In this document: positions 45,801 through 53,130 of the stretch, piece by piece
Layout: each line of letters opens with the position of its first letter
Numbering within the stretch: position 1 is the stretch's first letter
Assembly: GCA_022760475.1 (NCBI GenBank)
Contig: JALEFZ010000059.1
Span: forward strand, 1 to 64,000
DNA length: 64,000 bases
Source of the DNA: Bacteroidia bacterium
GTDB lineage: Bacteria; Bacteroidota; Bacteroidia; J057
Direction: 5' to 3'
Made by a program: the position numbers and the translations under genes
The notes under the pieces: generated by a model
What the model was told of the DNA's origin: nothing
Databases searched by the model: none
The model's input: only the letters and a program-made list of their open reading frames with translations

Positions 45801-46189
45801 AATCCCATTTGGTAAAAATGTCCCTGAACCAAAGGAATTTGCGTGTTTTTGCTGATCCTGGAAAAACCGGAATTTTTATCAGCAAACATTCTCACAAGGC
45901 CTTTGTCATCGCATCCATCCTTGTTTGAGTCAAATGCAGGAGGCAATTTACCTCCTCCTTTCCAGGCACTCTGAGTAGCATCCGAAAATGAATTTTCACC
46001 CAGTATCTGACATTCCAGCTTACAGGGACTTTCATAAAGGGGAAAGGGGAACAATTTGGCAATAGAATCCTGCCTGATGGCTGGTTTACAGGCTTTGGTT
46101 TGGACCTTAGGCAATTGTAGCTTACAGGAAATGACAACAGTCAAGAGACCTATTGCCATGACAATTCTTAAAAACATGAGCTTTTTCAT
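42806..46189 (-). CDS. Lipoprotein with LamG-like domain and alpha/beta-hydrolase (lipase-like) domain
   Basis: An 1127-residue lipoprotein: signal peptide with lipobox VISC (Cys22). A jelly-roll-like segment (about 55-225) leads to a LamG/concanavalin-like domain (about 365-560, FDCMTFDGLDDFIQIQA and TDFRVWSRARPI). The hydrolase domain (about 630-1050) has the oxyanion segment DIVYVHGLNL (635-644) and the nucleophile elbow VSHSTGG (Ser753). Candidate acid and His residues lie near GTDDGV and around PHPRWKNHYSL. The elbow has Ser instead of the first Gly of GXSXG. It could be a surface esterase or lipase with a carbohydrate-binding arm. Monocistronic. Confidence 0.8.
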   Translation of the reverse strand: MKKLMFLRIVMAIGLLTVVISCKLQLPKVQTKACKPAIRQDSIAKLFPFPLYESPCKLECQILGENSFSDATQSAWKGGGKLPPAFDSNKDGCDDKGLVRMFADKNSGFSRISKNTQIPLVQGHFYQMGFCMNNQVGNAIRLKAFAYNGNPTVFQPGPDVGLIGVSNFLASTKGGWVQYQFPRWEANKDFSKVAIEIEYGSQNAELARVFLLLDNICMAEVDTLVATPDPGFSFDDCGNPVYPDWLNDLIAQGAQVTDNTTETYLGNVDDLYGHLYDLSTDTWFGENIPFDHNNGGGLIPGPNAPDSCNHDSLWKQLDPSLYLSEELIDSMDKFENLMIMRQNVDSILDHGIQEPIPTLDPPNFDCMTFDGLDDFIQIQAREPFQSINRGDFTIEMTINGPQGQPSTNPVLLSNYYRRTFNSSRPDEIMGFKIALEDNGSGLKELTFRSFGSLTNLNNKFAVPGNGSAGNLLDGRCHRISIIKKGSEIFFMVDRTQIGSFTITGSGSSILRIVNVNSRAFPKIAANTDNSQPFKGSITDFRVWSRARPIADVQNEAISNRYSYLEPGLSLNFELMDVKTQLIPSTGNLHVKARLGSSDLQDVSDPMATSCFCVPNDCSPDFAQNPSLPFGGRDIVYVHGLNLRHLPGLFEGTPVYDGRWPADADMFYEGDFQDTAYDRWRDHIDRELKDEIHPSNNYLVVSYPCGQRADVGVHAIVTQIKDAIETGRGVVWSNRAGNCRQRFGKEIVIVSHSTGGLMVSAMLGLGEMSASEPRVGAKYGNFKPIMDRVKAHVAFTGAFNGSPLARAAFFMEEKVYPRYTGPKDTILALAMGSNRAALFQARLNLGLDWLQRTILVDLEPRVAAGVWGKDVYEKATVPTVTAASTFSGVPANDKSTEALLTKRIIPGTDDGVLMMDCQCARKPDNFDNSNRYTSPSKFKVRPNLQARNLDKGIQFIFRGSSLYKEMTFPFEFQRKGNSCVSGLTTTGMLTWMKEASPHPRWKNHYSLIQSSGYHYEPWDTDPNSWDYYKSKIGKHNAYEESLVITDPTIYDPAPGTTVPLVNPDIRKIDAFERRRDLDISIPVAINPITGQTVWVYIGSINIWKRRYHLLEDYQNNDMVSYVYRYVLR

Positions 46190-46449
46190 AGAAAAAAAAA
46201 TGGGGAATTCGCACTCGCTTCATCAATTTCCCCATCGGCACAAAGAGACCCATTTTCACACACCTCTACCCTCCCCTGAACAAGCTCGGGTTGCCAATTG
46301 AAAATCAATGTATAGCAGAGTGAATGGAAAAATTGAGCCCACTACTATGTGGTGAATGGACAAGACCAGCGACTAACTCTTTCGGGTCTGCGCACCCAAT
46401 TAGACAAGACCTGAGAAAAATCCTTAACAGAGAATTGAAATTTTTGTAT

Positions 46450-47373
46450 TTATCGTTCCATTTGCTTCAAAACCCAGGGAATTACCACTGAGTCCACATG
46501 GGAGGAAGCGATATGGGGCAGGTTATAGTGGTCAGCGCCTTTTACTTCGAACCAGACCTTATTTTGATGGGGAATGTTATCAAAATTTTCCTTTCCGTAC
46601 TCGATCTTAATGTTTTTATCCTCATTTCCATGCATCACATAGACGGGCTGCCTGATGTCCTTGGCACTTTCGGAGGGAGAAACTTCAAAACCGGAAAAAT
46701 TGGCAATGCCTGAGGCCTTTTTCAAGGCAAAGTCTGACAATCCCGGGATTCTGAGCCCGATCATTCTTTTGCCATAATCATCAATGATTTGGGGCAAATC
46801 GGCAAAAGTACTTTGTATCACCCCAAAAGACAGGCTGCTGTCATGCGCCAGGGCCTGATAGGCCATCGCTCCGCCAAGCGAATTGCCCCAGACTCCAACA
46901 GGAAGATCTCCATACTCTTTTCGAATAGAGGCTGCGACCTGGGAAATATCTTCCCGTTCATGATAACCGTAGGTATTGAATTGGCCACCACTCTTGCCAT
47001 GTGCGCGAAGATCAATCAGGGCTGAAGCCATACCCTTTTCAGCTAAAAAGCGAGAAAAGTTCAGGAAGACCTCCTTACAACTGCTAATTCCATGCAAGAA
47101 GATCACAGCCCCTTTGATGCTGTCATTAGCTGGCTTGACGAAATAACCCGAAAGTGAAATGCTGTCTGCAACGGCAACAGCCATCGTATCATAATTCAGG
47201 CCATATTGCGAAGGATGATAGGGATGGGAAAATTGTTCACCATGCGCAGCAGGATCAACCCTCATCGGGACGATGATGGCGTAGGGAGCGATCCAATTTA
47301 CACCTAGATAAATGATCCCCCCAATCAATAGTGTTATGATGGAAAGTATGATGATCCTTCGGCCTTTTTTCAT
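46450..47373 (-). CDS. Membrane-anchored alpha/beta hydrolase
   Basis: A 307-residue hydrolase with one N-terminal membrane segment (about 8-30), so probably facing the periplasm. Motifs: oxyanion FLHGISSCKE, LIDLRAHGKSGG, the nucleophile elbow GVWGNSLGGAMAY, an acid in MHGNEDKNI and the catalytic His in GADHYNLPHIA. This layout matches serine aminopeptidase/monoglyceride-lipase-like S33 hydrolases; substrate unknown. It lies between the LamG-lipase gene (260 bases) and lipB (88 bases) on the same strand without evident coupling. Confidence 0.88.
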   Translation of the reverse strand: MKKGRRIIILSIITLLIGGIIYLGVNWIAPYAIIVPMRVDPAAHGEQFSHPYHPSQYGLNYDTMAVAVADSISLSGYFVKPANDSIKGAVIFLHGISSCKEVFLNFSRFLAEKGMASALIDLRAHGKSGGQFNTYGYHEREDISQVAASIRKEYGDLPVGVWGNSLGGAMAYQALAHDSSLSFGVIQSTFADLPQIIDDYGKRMIGLRIPGLSDFALKKASGIANFSGFEVSPSESAKDIRQPVYVMHGNEDKNIKIEYGKENFDNIPHQNKVWFEVKGADHYNLPHIASSHVDSVVIPWVLKQMER

Positions 47374-47461
47374 GGTCCTAGAAACTTAGAAGCAGTTTAT
47401 ACTTAGGCTTTTGTGGTTAAAGGAAGGATTTTAAAGCTCAGAAAATGATTACCTTAGCTTC

Positions 47462-48178
47462 TCAATCTACTGGCGCTGCATCTACAATTTCTGCCTCAAA
47501 TACCTTGGAAAAATGGTATTTCAACCCCTCCTTGGCTTCATTCATGTCCACTTCTCTACCTAACTCATGTTTCAGGGAGCTTACCCCCTTGTCATCTATT
47601 CCACAAGGGACGATGTGATTGAAATAACTCAGGTCTGTATTTACATTGAAGGCAAAGCCATGCATGGTAACCCAGCGGCTGGCCCTGACACCCATGGCGC
47701 AAATTTTTCTTGGATCATCACTTTCTACATCCAGCCAAACACCTGTTGCACCCTCTATCCGTCCTCCTTTCAGGCCATAGTCTGCCAGGAAATTGATCAT
47801 GACATCTTCCATGCTACGGAGATACCAACCGATATCAGTTTTGAATTTTTCAAGATCAAGGATGGGATATCCTGTGATCTGTCCTGGTCCATGGTAGGTG
47901 ATGTCTCCTCCACGGTTTATTTTGAAATACTGAATTCCCTTTTCTTTTCGGCTTTCCTCATCAATGAGGACATTGGATTCATGCCCGCTTTTTCCCAGGG
48001 TGTAAACATGATTGTGTTCGCAAAAAAGCAAGTGATGTCGGGTATCAATTGACTTGGGCTTAGCTTTGCTTCCTGCAGCCAGTTTCAATCCTACATTTAC
48101 CCTCAATAAGGATTCCTGTAAGTCCCAGGCCTTTTCGTAGTCAATCTTCCCCAAATCACTGTACAGGATTTTTTGCAT
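47462..48178 (-). CDS. lipB: Octanoyltransferase LipB
   Basis: Moves octanoyl groups from acyl carrier protein to the lipoyl domains of 2-oxoacid dehydrogenases and GcvH, the first step of lipoate synthesis. Motifs: LFCEHNHVYTLGKSG (51-65), GGDITYHGPGQ (90-100), the catalytic Lys in RKICAMGVR (Lys158) and Cys in VPCGI (Cys192). Length 238 fits. Its ATG overlaps the stop codon of nfu by one base (TGATG), so the two are translationally coupled. lipA, whose Fe-S cluster Nfu helps to rebuild, is not in the window. Confidence 0.96.
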   Translation of the reverse strand: MQKILYSDLGKIDYEKAWDLQESLLRVNVGLKLAAGSKAKPKSIDTRHHLLFCEHNHVYTLGKSGHESNVLIDEESRKEKGIQYFKINRGGDITYHGPGQITGYPILDLEKFKTDIGWYLRSMEDVMINFLADYGLKGGRIEGATGVWLDVESDDPRKICAMGVRASRWVTMHGFAFNVNTDLSYFNHIVPCGIDDKGVSSLKHELGREVDMNEAKEGLKYHFSKVFEAEIVDAAPVD

Positions 48179-48780
48179 CAGGATAATACATTATTGTCCA
48201 GGGCAACCACCTTTTTGATTTCAGGAATGGCTGTATTCAAAAGTTTTTCTACTCCTTCCTTCAGGGTTTGAGCTGCGTAAGGGCACCTCTTACAAGCACC
48301 ATGCATCCTCAGGTTAAGCACCCCATCTTCATAAGACTCGATGACAAAATCGCCCCCATCCTCATGTGCATAAGGACGTAGTTTTTTATCGAGTAATTCC
48401 TGAGCCATACCCAGGACGACGTCATCTGTTTTGGGGTGCTCCAGTTTTTCTGCCCCCAGGTATAAGATTGGCTCATTGTCCTCCAAGTGCTGCTGAATCA
48501 TCATTCGCAACTCAGGAAGCAAGTTATCCCACTCTGGAGAATCTTCCTTTTTCAGGACAGAGACATAATTGTAATTGATAAATACCTCGTCTACATAACG
48601 AAGCATGAGTAGCTTTTTGGCGAGGGGAGCTGATTCTGCTTTGCTCCAATCGCTGTATATGTAAGGCTCATCGGTCAGAATTCCATTCTTCACCACCAAC
48701 TTAATGGCCTGGGGATTGGGAACCCCTTCAAACTCGATAAATGCTCTTCTTTTTTCCATTCCCTTAAGCTCGGATAACAA
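48178..48780 (-). CDS. NifU-like Fe-S carrier with Nfu N-terminal domain
   Basis: Delivers 4Fe-4S clusters to target enzymes. The N-terminal Nfu_N domain (about residues 12-95, FIEFEGVPNPQAIKLVV) is joined to the C-terminal NifU domain (about 120-195). That domain has the cluster-binding CXXC motif in GACKRCPYAAQTL (Cys163, Cys166). This two-domain order matches mitochondrial NFU1-type proteins, which are needed for lipoyl synthase. Its coupling to lipB by a one-base overlap supports the same role here. A second ATG lies at codon 8 (MEKRRAF). Length 200 is normal. Confidence 0.93.
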   Translation of the reverse strand: MLSELKGMEKRRAFIEFEGVPNPQAIKLVVKNGILTDEPYIYSDWSKAESAPLAKKLLMLRYVDEVFINYNYVSVLKKEDSPEWDNLLPELRMMIQQHLEDNEPILYLGAEKLEHPKTDDVVLGMAQELLDKKLRPYAHEDGGDFVIESYEDGVLNLRMHGACKRCPYAAQTLKEGVEKLLNTAIPEIKKVVALDNNVLS

Positions 48781-48875
48781 ACTTTATTAGCCTGAAAACC
48801 CAATCTAGGCGAAAAGGTTCTAGCTAAAATCATCCGACAAATGTAAAGGGTTTCTGAACAAAATGCACCATTCTC

Positions 48876-49202
48876 CTACCAATCCTCTAATTCGTCCTTA
48901 ACTTGTCTGATTGCACGGTCGAGCTCTCCTTCGGCATGCCTGTCTTTGGCTTTTTTGGCCATTACTTTCCCTTCTTCCAAAACCTTCAGGGCTTCTTCAT
49001 AGTTAGATTTTTGTATATAAATTTTCCCAAGGTGGTAGTAGAGACCCACATAATCAGGATGGAGTTCTCTGAGTTTTAAAAAATACGATTCTGCCTTAGC
49101 AATCTCCCCCATTTGCATATATTCGTAGGCTACAGAATACAGATTGAAAGGATCTTGAGGTGCTTTTGACAAAAAATCTAACAATTGTGTAAGTCTATCC
49201 AT
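48876..49202 (-). CDS. Small tetratricopeptide-repeat protein
   Basis: A 108-residue helical protein with about two and a half TPR units: DPFNLYSVAYEYMQMGEIAKAESYFLKL split over residues 17-45 and YVGLYYHLGKIYIQKSNYEEALKVLEEG around 51-79. It has no signal peptide, so it is probably a cytosolic adaptor. It is divergent from etfB, with only 89 bases between the starts, and 95 bases downstream of its stop lies the nfu gene start region. No partner can be named. Confidence 0.85.
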   Translation of the reverse strand: MDRLTQLLDFLSKAPQDPFNLYSVAYEYMQMGEIAKAESYFLKLRELHPDYVGLYYHLGKIYIQKSNYEEALKVLEEGKVMAKKAKDRHAEGELDRAIRQVKDELEDW

Positions 49203-49209
49203 GAGAAAA

Positions 49210-49242
49210 TTTGTTATGTATGCATACTATTTTTTAGCTTTG
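49210..49242 (+). promoter_or_regulatory. Promoter of etfBA
   Basis: TTTG (49210-49213), 21 bases, then TAGCTTTG (49235-49242) fits the Bacteroidota -33/-7 consensus (TTTG, TAnnTTTG). The RNA would start near 49249, giving a leader of about 43 bases before the etfB ATG at 49292. Confidence 0.65.
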
Positions 49243-49291
49243 GCGTACAAAGAATAACAAACATACTTAAGAATAATAATCATTTCGCAGG

Positions 49292-50032
49292 ATGAAAATA
49301 CTCGTATGTATATCCCACGTACCGGATACCACTACTAAAATCCAATTTGAGGATGATGGTAGCGCTTTGAAAAAACAAGGGGTGACCTTTGTTATCAACC
49401 CTTATTGTGAATATGGCCTTTCCAAGGCCATTGGATTCAGAGAAGAAGGCAAAACTGTAAGCATCACAGCTATTTCAGTTGGTGGAGCAGAAGTCGACCC
49501 TACTTTGCGCAAGGCATTGGCCATTGGGGCAGATGATGCAGTGAGAATTGATGCTGAGCCTACCGATGCGGCTTTTGTTGCAGAGCAAATCTCCAATTAT
49601 GCAAAGGATAAAGGCTACGACCTGATCTTTACAGGCAAGGAGTCGATTGATTTTAATGGTGCCATGGTACCAGGAATGATTGCAGAGCATCTTGGAATGA
49701 GCTTTGTGTCATTTGCCACAGGCATGGACATGACAGGAGATGCAACCGCCGAGGTAAAAAGAGAAGTTGATGGTGGAACAGAAGTTCTGGATATCAAATT
49801 GCCTGCAGTTATCAGTTGTCAGAAGGGAATTTCTGAATGGAGGATTCCCAACATGAGAGGAATCATGGCTGCTCGCAGGAAGCCATTGGCTGTAGAATCG
49901 CCAGCAGGAGGCGGAGAAGGAACCCATACTGTGAAGTTGGCCTACCCACCTGCAAAAGGAGAGACCCAGTACTTTGAACCCGATAATGCAAAGCAACTCG
50001 TTTCTGCATTGGCTGATAAAGGTTTGATTTAA
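49292..50032 (+). CDS. etfB: Electron transfer flavoprotein beta subunit
   Basis: Small subunit of the soluble ETF heterodimer, which takes electrons from acyl-CoA dehydrogenases and passes them to the quinone pool. The N-terminus MKILVCISHVPDTTTKIQF and the block FVINPYCEYGLSKAI (about 34-48) are characteristic. The nucleotide-fold segment ALAIGADDAVRID (75-87) and LIFTGKESIDFNGAMVPGMIAEHLG (split over 115-139) follow. Length 246 is standard. It precedes etfA by 25 bases under a good promoter. Confidence 0.96.
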   Translation: MKILVCISHVPDTTTKIQFEDDGSALKKQGVTFVINPYCEYGLSKAIGFREEGKTVSITAISVGGAEVDPTLRKALAIGADDAVRIDAEPTDAAFVAEQISNYAKDKGYDLIFTGKESIDFNGAMVPGMIAEHLGMSFVSFATGMDMTGDATAEVKREVDGGTEVLDIKLPAVISCQKGISEWRIPNMRGIMAARRKPLAVESPAGGGEGTHTVKLAYPPAKGETQYFEPDNAKQLVSALADKGLI

Positions 50033-50057
50033 TAATTGAGGATTACAAAGAAATTCA

Positions 50058-51032
50058 TTGAATATGTCGGTTTTATTATTCGCAGAAAATAGCCAGGGTA
50101 CATTCAAAAAGGCAGTTTATGAAGCTGCCACCTATGCTTATGACCTTGCCCAGAAGATGGGTTCTGAACTGACTGCTGTTTCAGTAGGACAGGTAAGCGA
50201 CGAAGAGCTAAAAAGCCTCGGACAATACGGAGTAAGCAAAGTGTATACTGTTTCCAGCTCTGAACTGGACAGTTTCGTTAACTCTGCCTATGCCTCAGCT
50301 GTATCTGCAGTAGCCCAGCAAGTGGGTGCCAAGGCAGTAGTGATGGCGCAGACCTACAATGGTAGGGCAACAGCCCCACGAGTTGCTGTAAAATTGGGAG
50401 CTGCCCCTGTATCAGGCGCAGTAAGCCTTCTTGACCCATCCAATAATTTTTCGGCAGTAAGAATGGCTTATTCCGGAAAGGGTGTAGAAGAATTCAACAC
50501 CGAAAAGGATGTGGTAGTCGTTACTGTAAAAACCAACGGATACAAAGTTGAAGAAAATACTACGGATACAAGCGTAGAAGCATTTGACTTTTCTGCCGGA
50601 GACATCTCTACAGTAGTCAAGGAAATCGTAAAGGCTTCAGAGGGTATTTCTCTTACTGAAGCTGAGGTGGTTGTATCTGCAGGTCGTGGAATGAAAGGGC
50701 CTGAAAACTGGGGTATGATTGAAGAATTGGCGGGGCTTTTGGGAGCGGCGACAGCTTCTTCCAAGCCGGTTGCTGACATGGATTGGAGGCCACACCACGA
50801 GCACGTTGGCCAGACTGGCATCCAGATTTCTCCGAATCTATATATTGCAGTAGGGATTTCAGGGGCAATCCAGCACCTGGCAGGAGTCAGCTCCTCCAAA
50901 AACATTGTTGTAATCAACAAAGATCCCGAGGCTCCTTTCTTCAAGATCGCCGATTATGGCATCGTAGGAGATCTTTTTGATGTGGTTCCTCAGATTATCG
51001 AAGCAGTAAAAGCAGTAAAAGCTACTGCCTGA
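50058..51032 (+). CDS. etfA: Electron transfer flavoprotein alpha subunit
   Basis: FAD-binding subunit of ETF. The N-terminal domain begins MSVLLFAENSQGTFKKA. The C-terminal FAD domain (about 195-324) shows SAGRGMKGPENWGMIEELA, then RPHHEHVGQTGIQISPNLY, GISGAIQHLAGV and NKDPEAPFFKIADYGIVGDL split over residues 285-305. All hallmark residues of the family are present. Length 324 is normal. It is the last gene of the etfBA operon, which ends in two consecutive hairpin terminators. Confidence 0.97.
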   Translation: MNMSVLLFAENSQGTFKKAVYEAATYAYDLAQKMGSELTAVSVGQVSDEELKSLGQYGVSKVYTVSSSELDSFVNSAYASAVSAVAQQVGAKAVVMAQTYNGRATAPRVAVKLGAAPVSGAVSLLDPSNNFSAVRMAYSGKGVEEFNTEKDVVVVTVKTNGYKVEENTTDTSVEAFDFSAGDISTVVKEIVKASEGISLTEAEVVVSAGRGMKGPENWGMIEELAGLLGAATASSKPVADMDWRPHHEHVGQTGIQISPNLYIAVGISGAIQHLAGVSSSKNIVVINKDPEAPFFKIADYGIVGDLFDVVPQIIEAVKAVKATA

Positions 51033-51050
51033 TAGTCACAAAATATCAGA

Positions 51051-51092
51051 GGTATGGGTCAGGATTTACAACTTGATCCGTACCTTTTTTTT
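51051..51092 (+). terminator. First terminator of etfBA
   Basis: GGTATGGGTCA (51051-51061) pairs with TGATCCGTACC (51074-51084) along all 11 positions if two G-U pairs are allowed, and is followed by eight T residues (51085-51092). It lies 18 bases after the etfA stop. Confidence 0.85.
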
Positions 51093-51118
51093 ATGGAATA
51101 TGAAGGTGATATTCCTTT

Positions 51119-51154
51119 CTACCACAAAATGATACAGATCCGGGTAGTTTTTTT
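51119..51154 (+). terminator. Second, weaker terminator after etfBA
   Basis: CTACC (51119-51123) pairs with GGTAG (51143-51147), followed by seven T residues. A separate seven-pair hairpin (GGAATAT/ATATTCC, 51095-51115) sits between this and the first terminator. Confidence 0.45.
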
Positions 51155-51203
51155 GGGTAAAATTGAAGCTAAAAGCTAGATTTGCCTATGATTTTGCCAC
51201 CAC

Positions 51204-51235
51204 TTTGGCGAATGACTTATTTTATTTTATTTTTG
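51204..51235 (+). promoter_or_regulatory. Promoter of the bifunctional-nuclease gene
   Basis: TTTG (51204-51207), 20 bases, then TATTTTTG (51228-51235) fits the Bacteroidota promoter pattern. It predicts a transcript starting near 51242, about 60 bases ahead of the GTG start at 51305. Confidence 0.6.
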
Positions 51236-51304
51236 AATAGTACCCCAGATGGGAGGGGATGATTGCTTTCCTTATCTGAAACTGAGGCTGATAAATAAGA
51301 AGTA

Positions 51305-51850
51305 GTGCAGAATAAAATTCGATTAGATATCATTGGATTGTCATCGAGCCACTCACAAATAGGGCACTATGCCCTCGTTTTGGGTGAGAGTGAAGGGAAT
51401 CGCAGGTTGCCGATCATCATTGGGGGTGCTGAGGCACAGGCCATTGCGCTGGAGTTGGAAAACATAAAGACCAACAGGCCGATGACCCATGATCTCATAT
51501 TTAACCTCGCTACTCATTTTGAATTAAACCTCATCGAGGTAGTTATCAATGACCTACATGAAGGGATCTTTTATGCCAAGCTGATCATGGAGGTCGATGG
51601 AGAGGTTCATGAGATTGATAGCCGCCCAAGTGATGCAGTAGCTCTTGGAGTAAGGTTTAAGGTACCAATATTCAGCAATGAAAATGTCCTTGCAGAAGCC
51701 GGGATTATCATTGACGATGAAAATGAAGAGGGTTCTCAGAAAAAGATTTCCAGTGAATCATCAGAATTTTCTCTCTCTGAAATTGAGCAATCAGACCCAA
51801 TCGAAGAAGAAGCGCCACAGATCACTCGCTCTCCAAAATCTTCCAATTAG
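51305..51850 (+). CDS. Bifunctional nuclease family (DUF151) protein, interrupted before its UVR domain
   Basis: Member of the BFN/DUF151 family, described as nucleases acting on DNA and RNA. The frame opens with GTG at 51305. The core (about residues 1-135) contains GHYALVLGESEGNRRLPIIIGG-type sequence, LTHDLIFN-like THDLIFNLATHFE and IDSRPSDAVALGVRF. An acidic, Ser-rich linker follows and stops at a TAG (51848-51850). The same frame then stays open for 33 more codons to a second TAG (51950-51952) and encodes a UVR-type helix pair (LDDALANEDYEAAARIRDEI). Bacteroidota homologues normally carry this UVR domain on one chain, so the first TAG looks like a truncating mutation or sequence error. 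Confidence 0.88.
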   Translation: MQNKIRLDIIGLSSSHSQIGHYALVLGESEGNRRLPIIIGGAEAQAIALELENIKTNRPMTHDLIFNLATHFELNLIEVVINDLHEGIFYAKLIMEVDGEVHEIDSRPSDAVALGVRFKVPIFSNENVLAEAGIIIDDENEEGSQKKISSESSEFSLSEIEQSDPIEEEAPQITRSPKSSN

Positions 51851-51952
51851 GGTAAAATCAGCCAGTTGCAAAAGAAACTGGATGATGCCTTGGCCAATGA
51901 GGATTATGAAGCAGCAGCCAGAATCAGGGACGAAATAAAAAAACTCGAATAG
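51851..51952 (+). pseudogene. In-frame UVR-domain remnant of the bifunctional-nuclease gene
   Basis: Thirty-three sense codons in the same frame as the gene ending at 51850, separated from it only by TAG. The translation contains LQKKLDDALANEDYEAAARI followed by RDEIKKLE, which matches the UvrB/UvrC (UVR) motif found at the C-terminus of this protein family. It lacks a convincing start codon of its own (a TTG at 51866 is the only candidate), so it would be made only by stop-codon read-through or is a disabled remnant. Confidence 0.75.
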
Positions 51953-52078
51953 ATGGAGCCCCGTCCCTTACCCTACTGAACTACTAGAGAATTTCATATA
52001 TTTTCCTTGTTTGCTTGTATTATAGAAGTCTGAGTCCTAGATTTCTGATTCATTCGTACATTTAAAAATTTTCCTTAA

Positions 52079-52525
52079 ATGCCTAACCGCGTTTCCTATA
52101 CTGAAATTACTGTTAGAAGTTGGACGCTTGATCTTTATGGTCAGGTAAGCAACGCCAAATTTCTGGAATTTCTTGAGGAGGCAAGGTGGAACCATTTCGA
52201 GGGATTCTTTGAGTCAGGGATGTTCATTGACCTTGGTTTAGCCTTTGTATTGGTCAATGTAAACCTGAATTATTCTGCCCCTGCTCATCTGGGCGATGTC
52301 CTGGATATCTCTACTACCATTGAACGAGTAGGAGAAAAAAGCATTACTCTTTCCCATCAGATCCTTAAACGTCCTACCAACGAAACGGTGTTGGATGGTA
52401 CTGTTACCTTCGTCGTAAAAGATCTGAAAAAAGGAATTGCGGTCAACCTTACTCCAAGGATGAGAGATATGTTCCTGAGAGAAGATGAAGGCGATACCTA
52501 CTGGCCTAAGGGACGCAAGTCCTGA
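52079..52525 (+). CDS. Acyl-CoA thioesterase, 4-hydroxybenzoyl-CoA/YbgC type
   Basis: A 148-residue hotdog-fold thioesterase hydrolysing acyl-CoA thioesters. The N-terminal pattern TVRSWTLDLYGQVSNAKFLEFLEEAR corresponds to the family motif in which an Asp (here in LDLYG) activates water and the central helix begins at N-K-F-L-E. The beta-strand region NVNLNYSAPAHLGDVLDIST is also typical. Substrate chain length is unknown. It is followed 9 bases later by the uracil-DNA glycosylase-like gene, likely in one transcript. Confidence 0.9.
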   Translation: MPNRVSYTEITVRSWTLDLYGQVSNAKFLEFLEEARWNHFEGFFESGMFIDLGLAFVLVNVNLNYSAPAHLGDVLDISTTIERVGEKSITLSHQILKRPTNETVLDGTVTFVVKDLKKGIAVNLTPRMRDMFLREDEGDTYWPKGRKS

Positions 52526-52534
52526 TTATTTGCT

Positions 52535-53128
52535 ATGGCAAGACTTCAAGAATTACTGAGTGAAATTCGAGCTTGCAGGAACTGTGAAGAGTTTTTGCCA
52601 TTGGGTCCTCGTCCTATTCTTTCTGCGTTTACAGAATCCAAAATCATCATTGCTGGCCAAGCCCCTGGAACCAAAGTTCATGCCTCAGGAATTCCATGGG
52701 ATGACCCAAGCGGAGATAGACTCCGGGATTGGCTGATGATGGATAGAGAGTTTTTCTACCACTCCCCTCAAATCGCGATAATCCCTATGGGTTTTTGCTA
52801 TCCTGGAAAAGGAGAGCGAGGAGACCTGCCCCCCAGACCTGAATGTGCCGAATTGTGGCAAGAGAAACTCCTGAGCCTTCTGCCCAATGTAAAATTAACC
52901 CTGACCATTGGTCAATATGCCATCAAATATCACTTGGGCAAAAAACGAAAGAAAAACCTCACTGAAACGGTAAAGCATTGGCGAGAATACCTCACAGATG
53001 GCTACATCCCCTTTGTTCATCCTTCTCCCCGAAACATCATGTGGAGAAGAAAAAACCCCTGGTTTGAAGAAAATGTCATTCCAGAAATCCGGGAAGAGGT
53101 CTGGAAAATCCTTGAGAAAGACTCATAA
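52535..53128 (+). CDS. Uracil-DNA glycosylase superfamily protein with Fe-S-type cysteines
   Basis: Predicted base-excision enzyme of the UDG superfamily. The active-site block is GQAPGTKVHASGIPWDDPSG (41-60), and the second motif is HPSPRN near residue 165. Four cysteines, Cys14, Cys17, Cys88 and Cys104, have the spacing (CXXC, then C-X15-C) of the 4Fe-4S site in family 4 and 5 glycosylases. Length 197 fits. This subgroup is widespread in Bacteroidota, and its real substrate has not been established as far as I know. It ends 2 bases from the convergent TonB receptor gene. Confidence 0.9.
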   Translation: MARLQELLSEIRACRNCEEFLPLGPRPILSAFTESKIIIAGQAPGTKVHASGIPWDDPSGDRLRDWLMMDREFFYHSPQIAIIPMGFCYPGKGERGDLPPRPECAELWQEKLLSLLPNVKLTLTIGQYAIKYHLGKKRKKNLTETVKHWREYLTDGYIPFVHPSPRNIMWRRKNPWFEENVIPEIREEVWKILEKDS

Positions 53129-53130
53129 GC

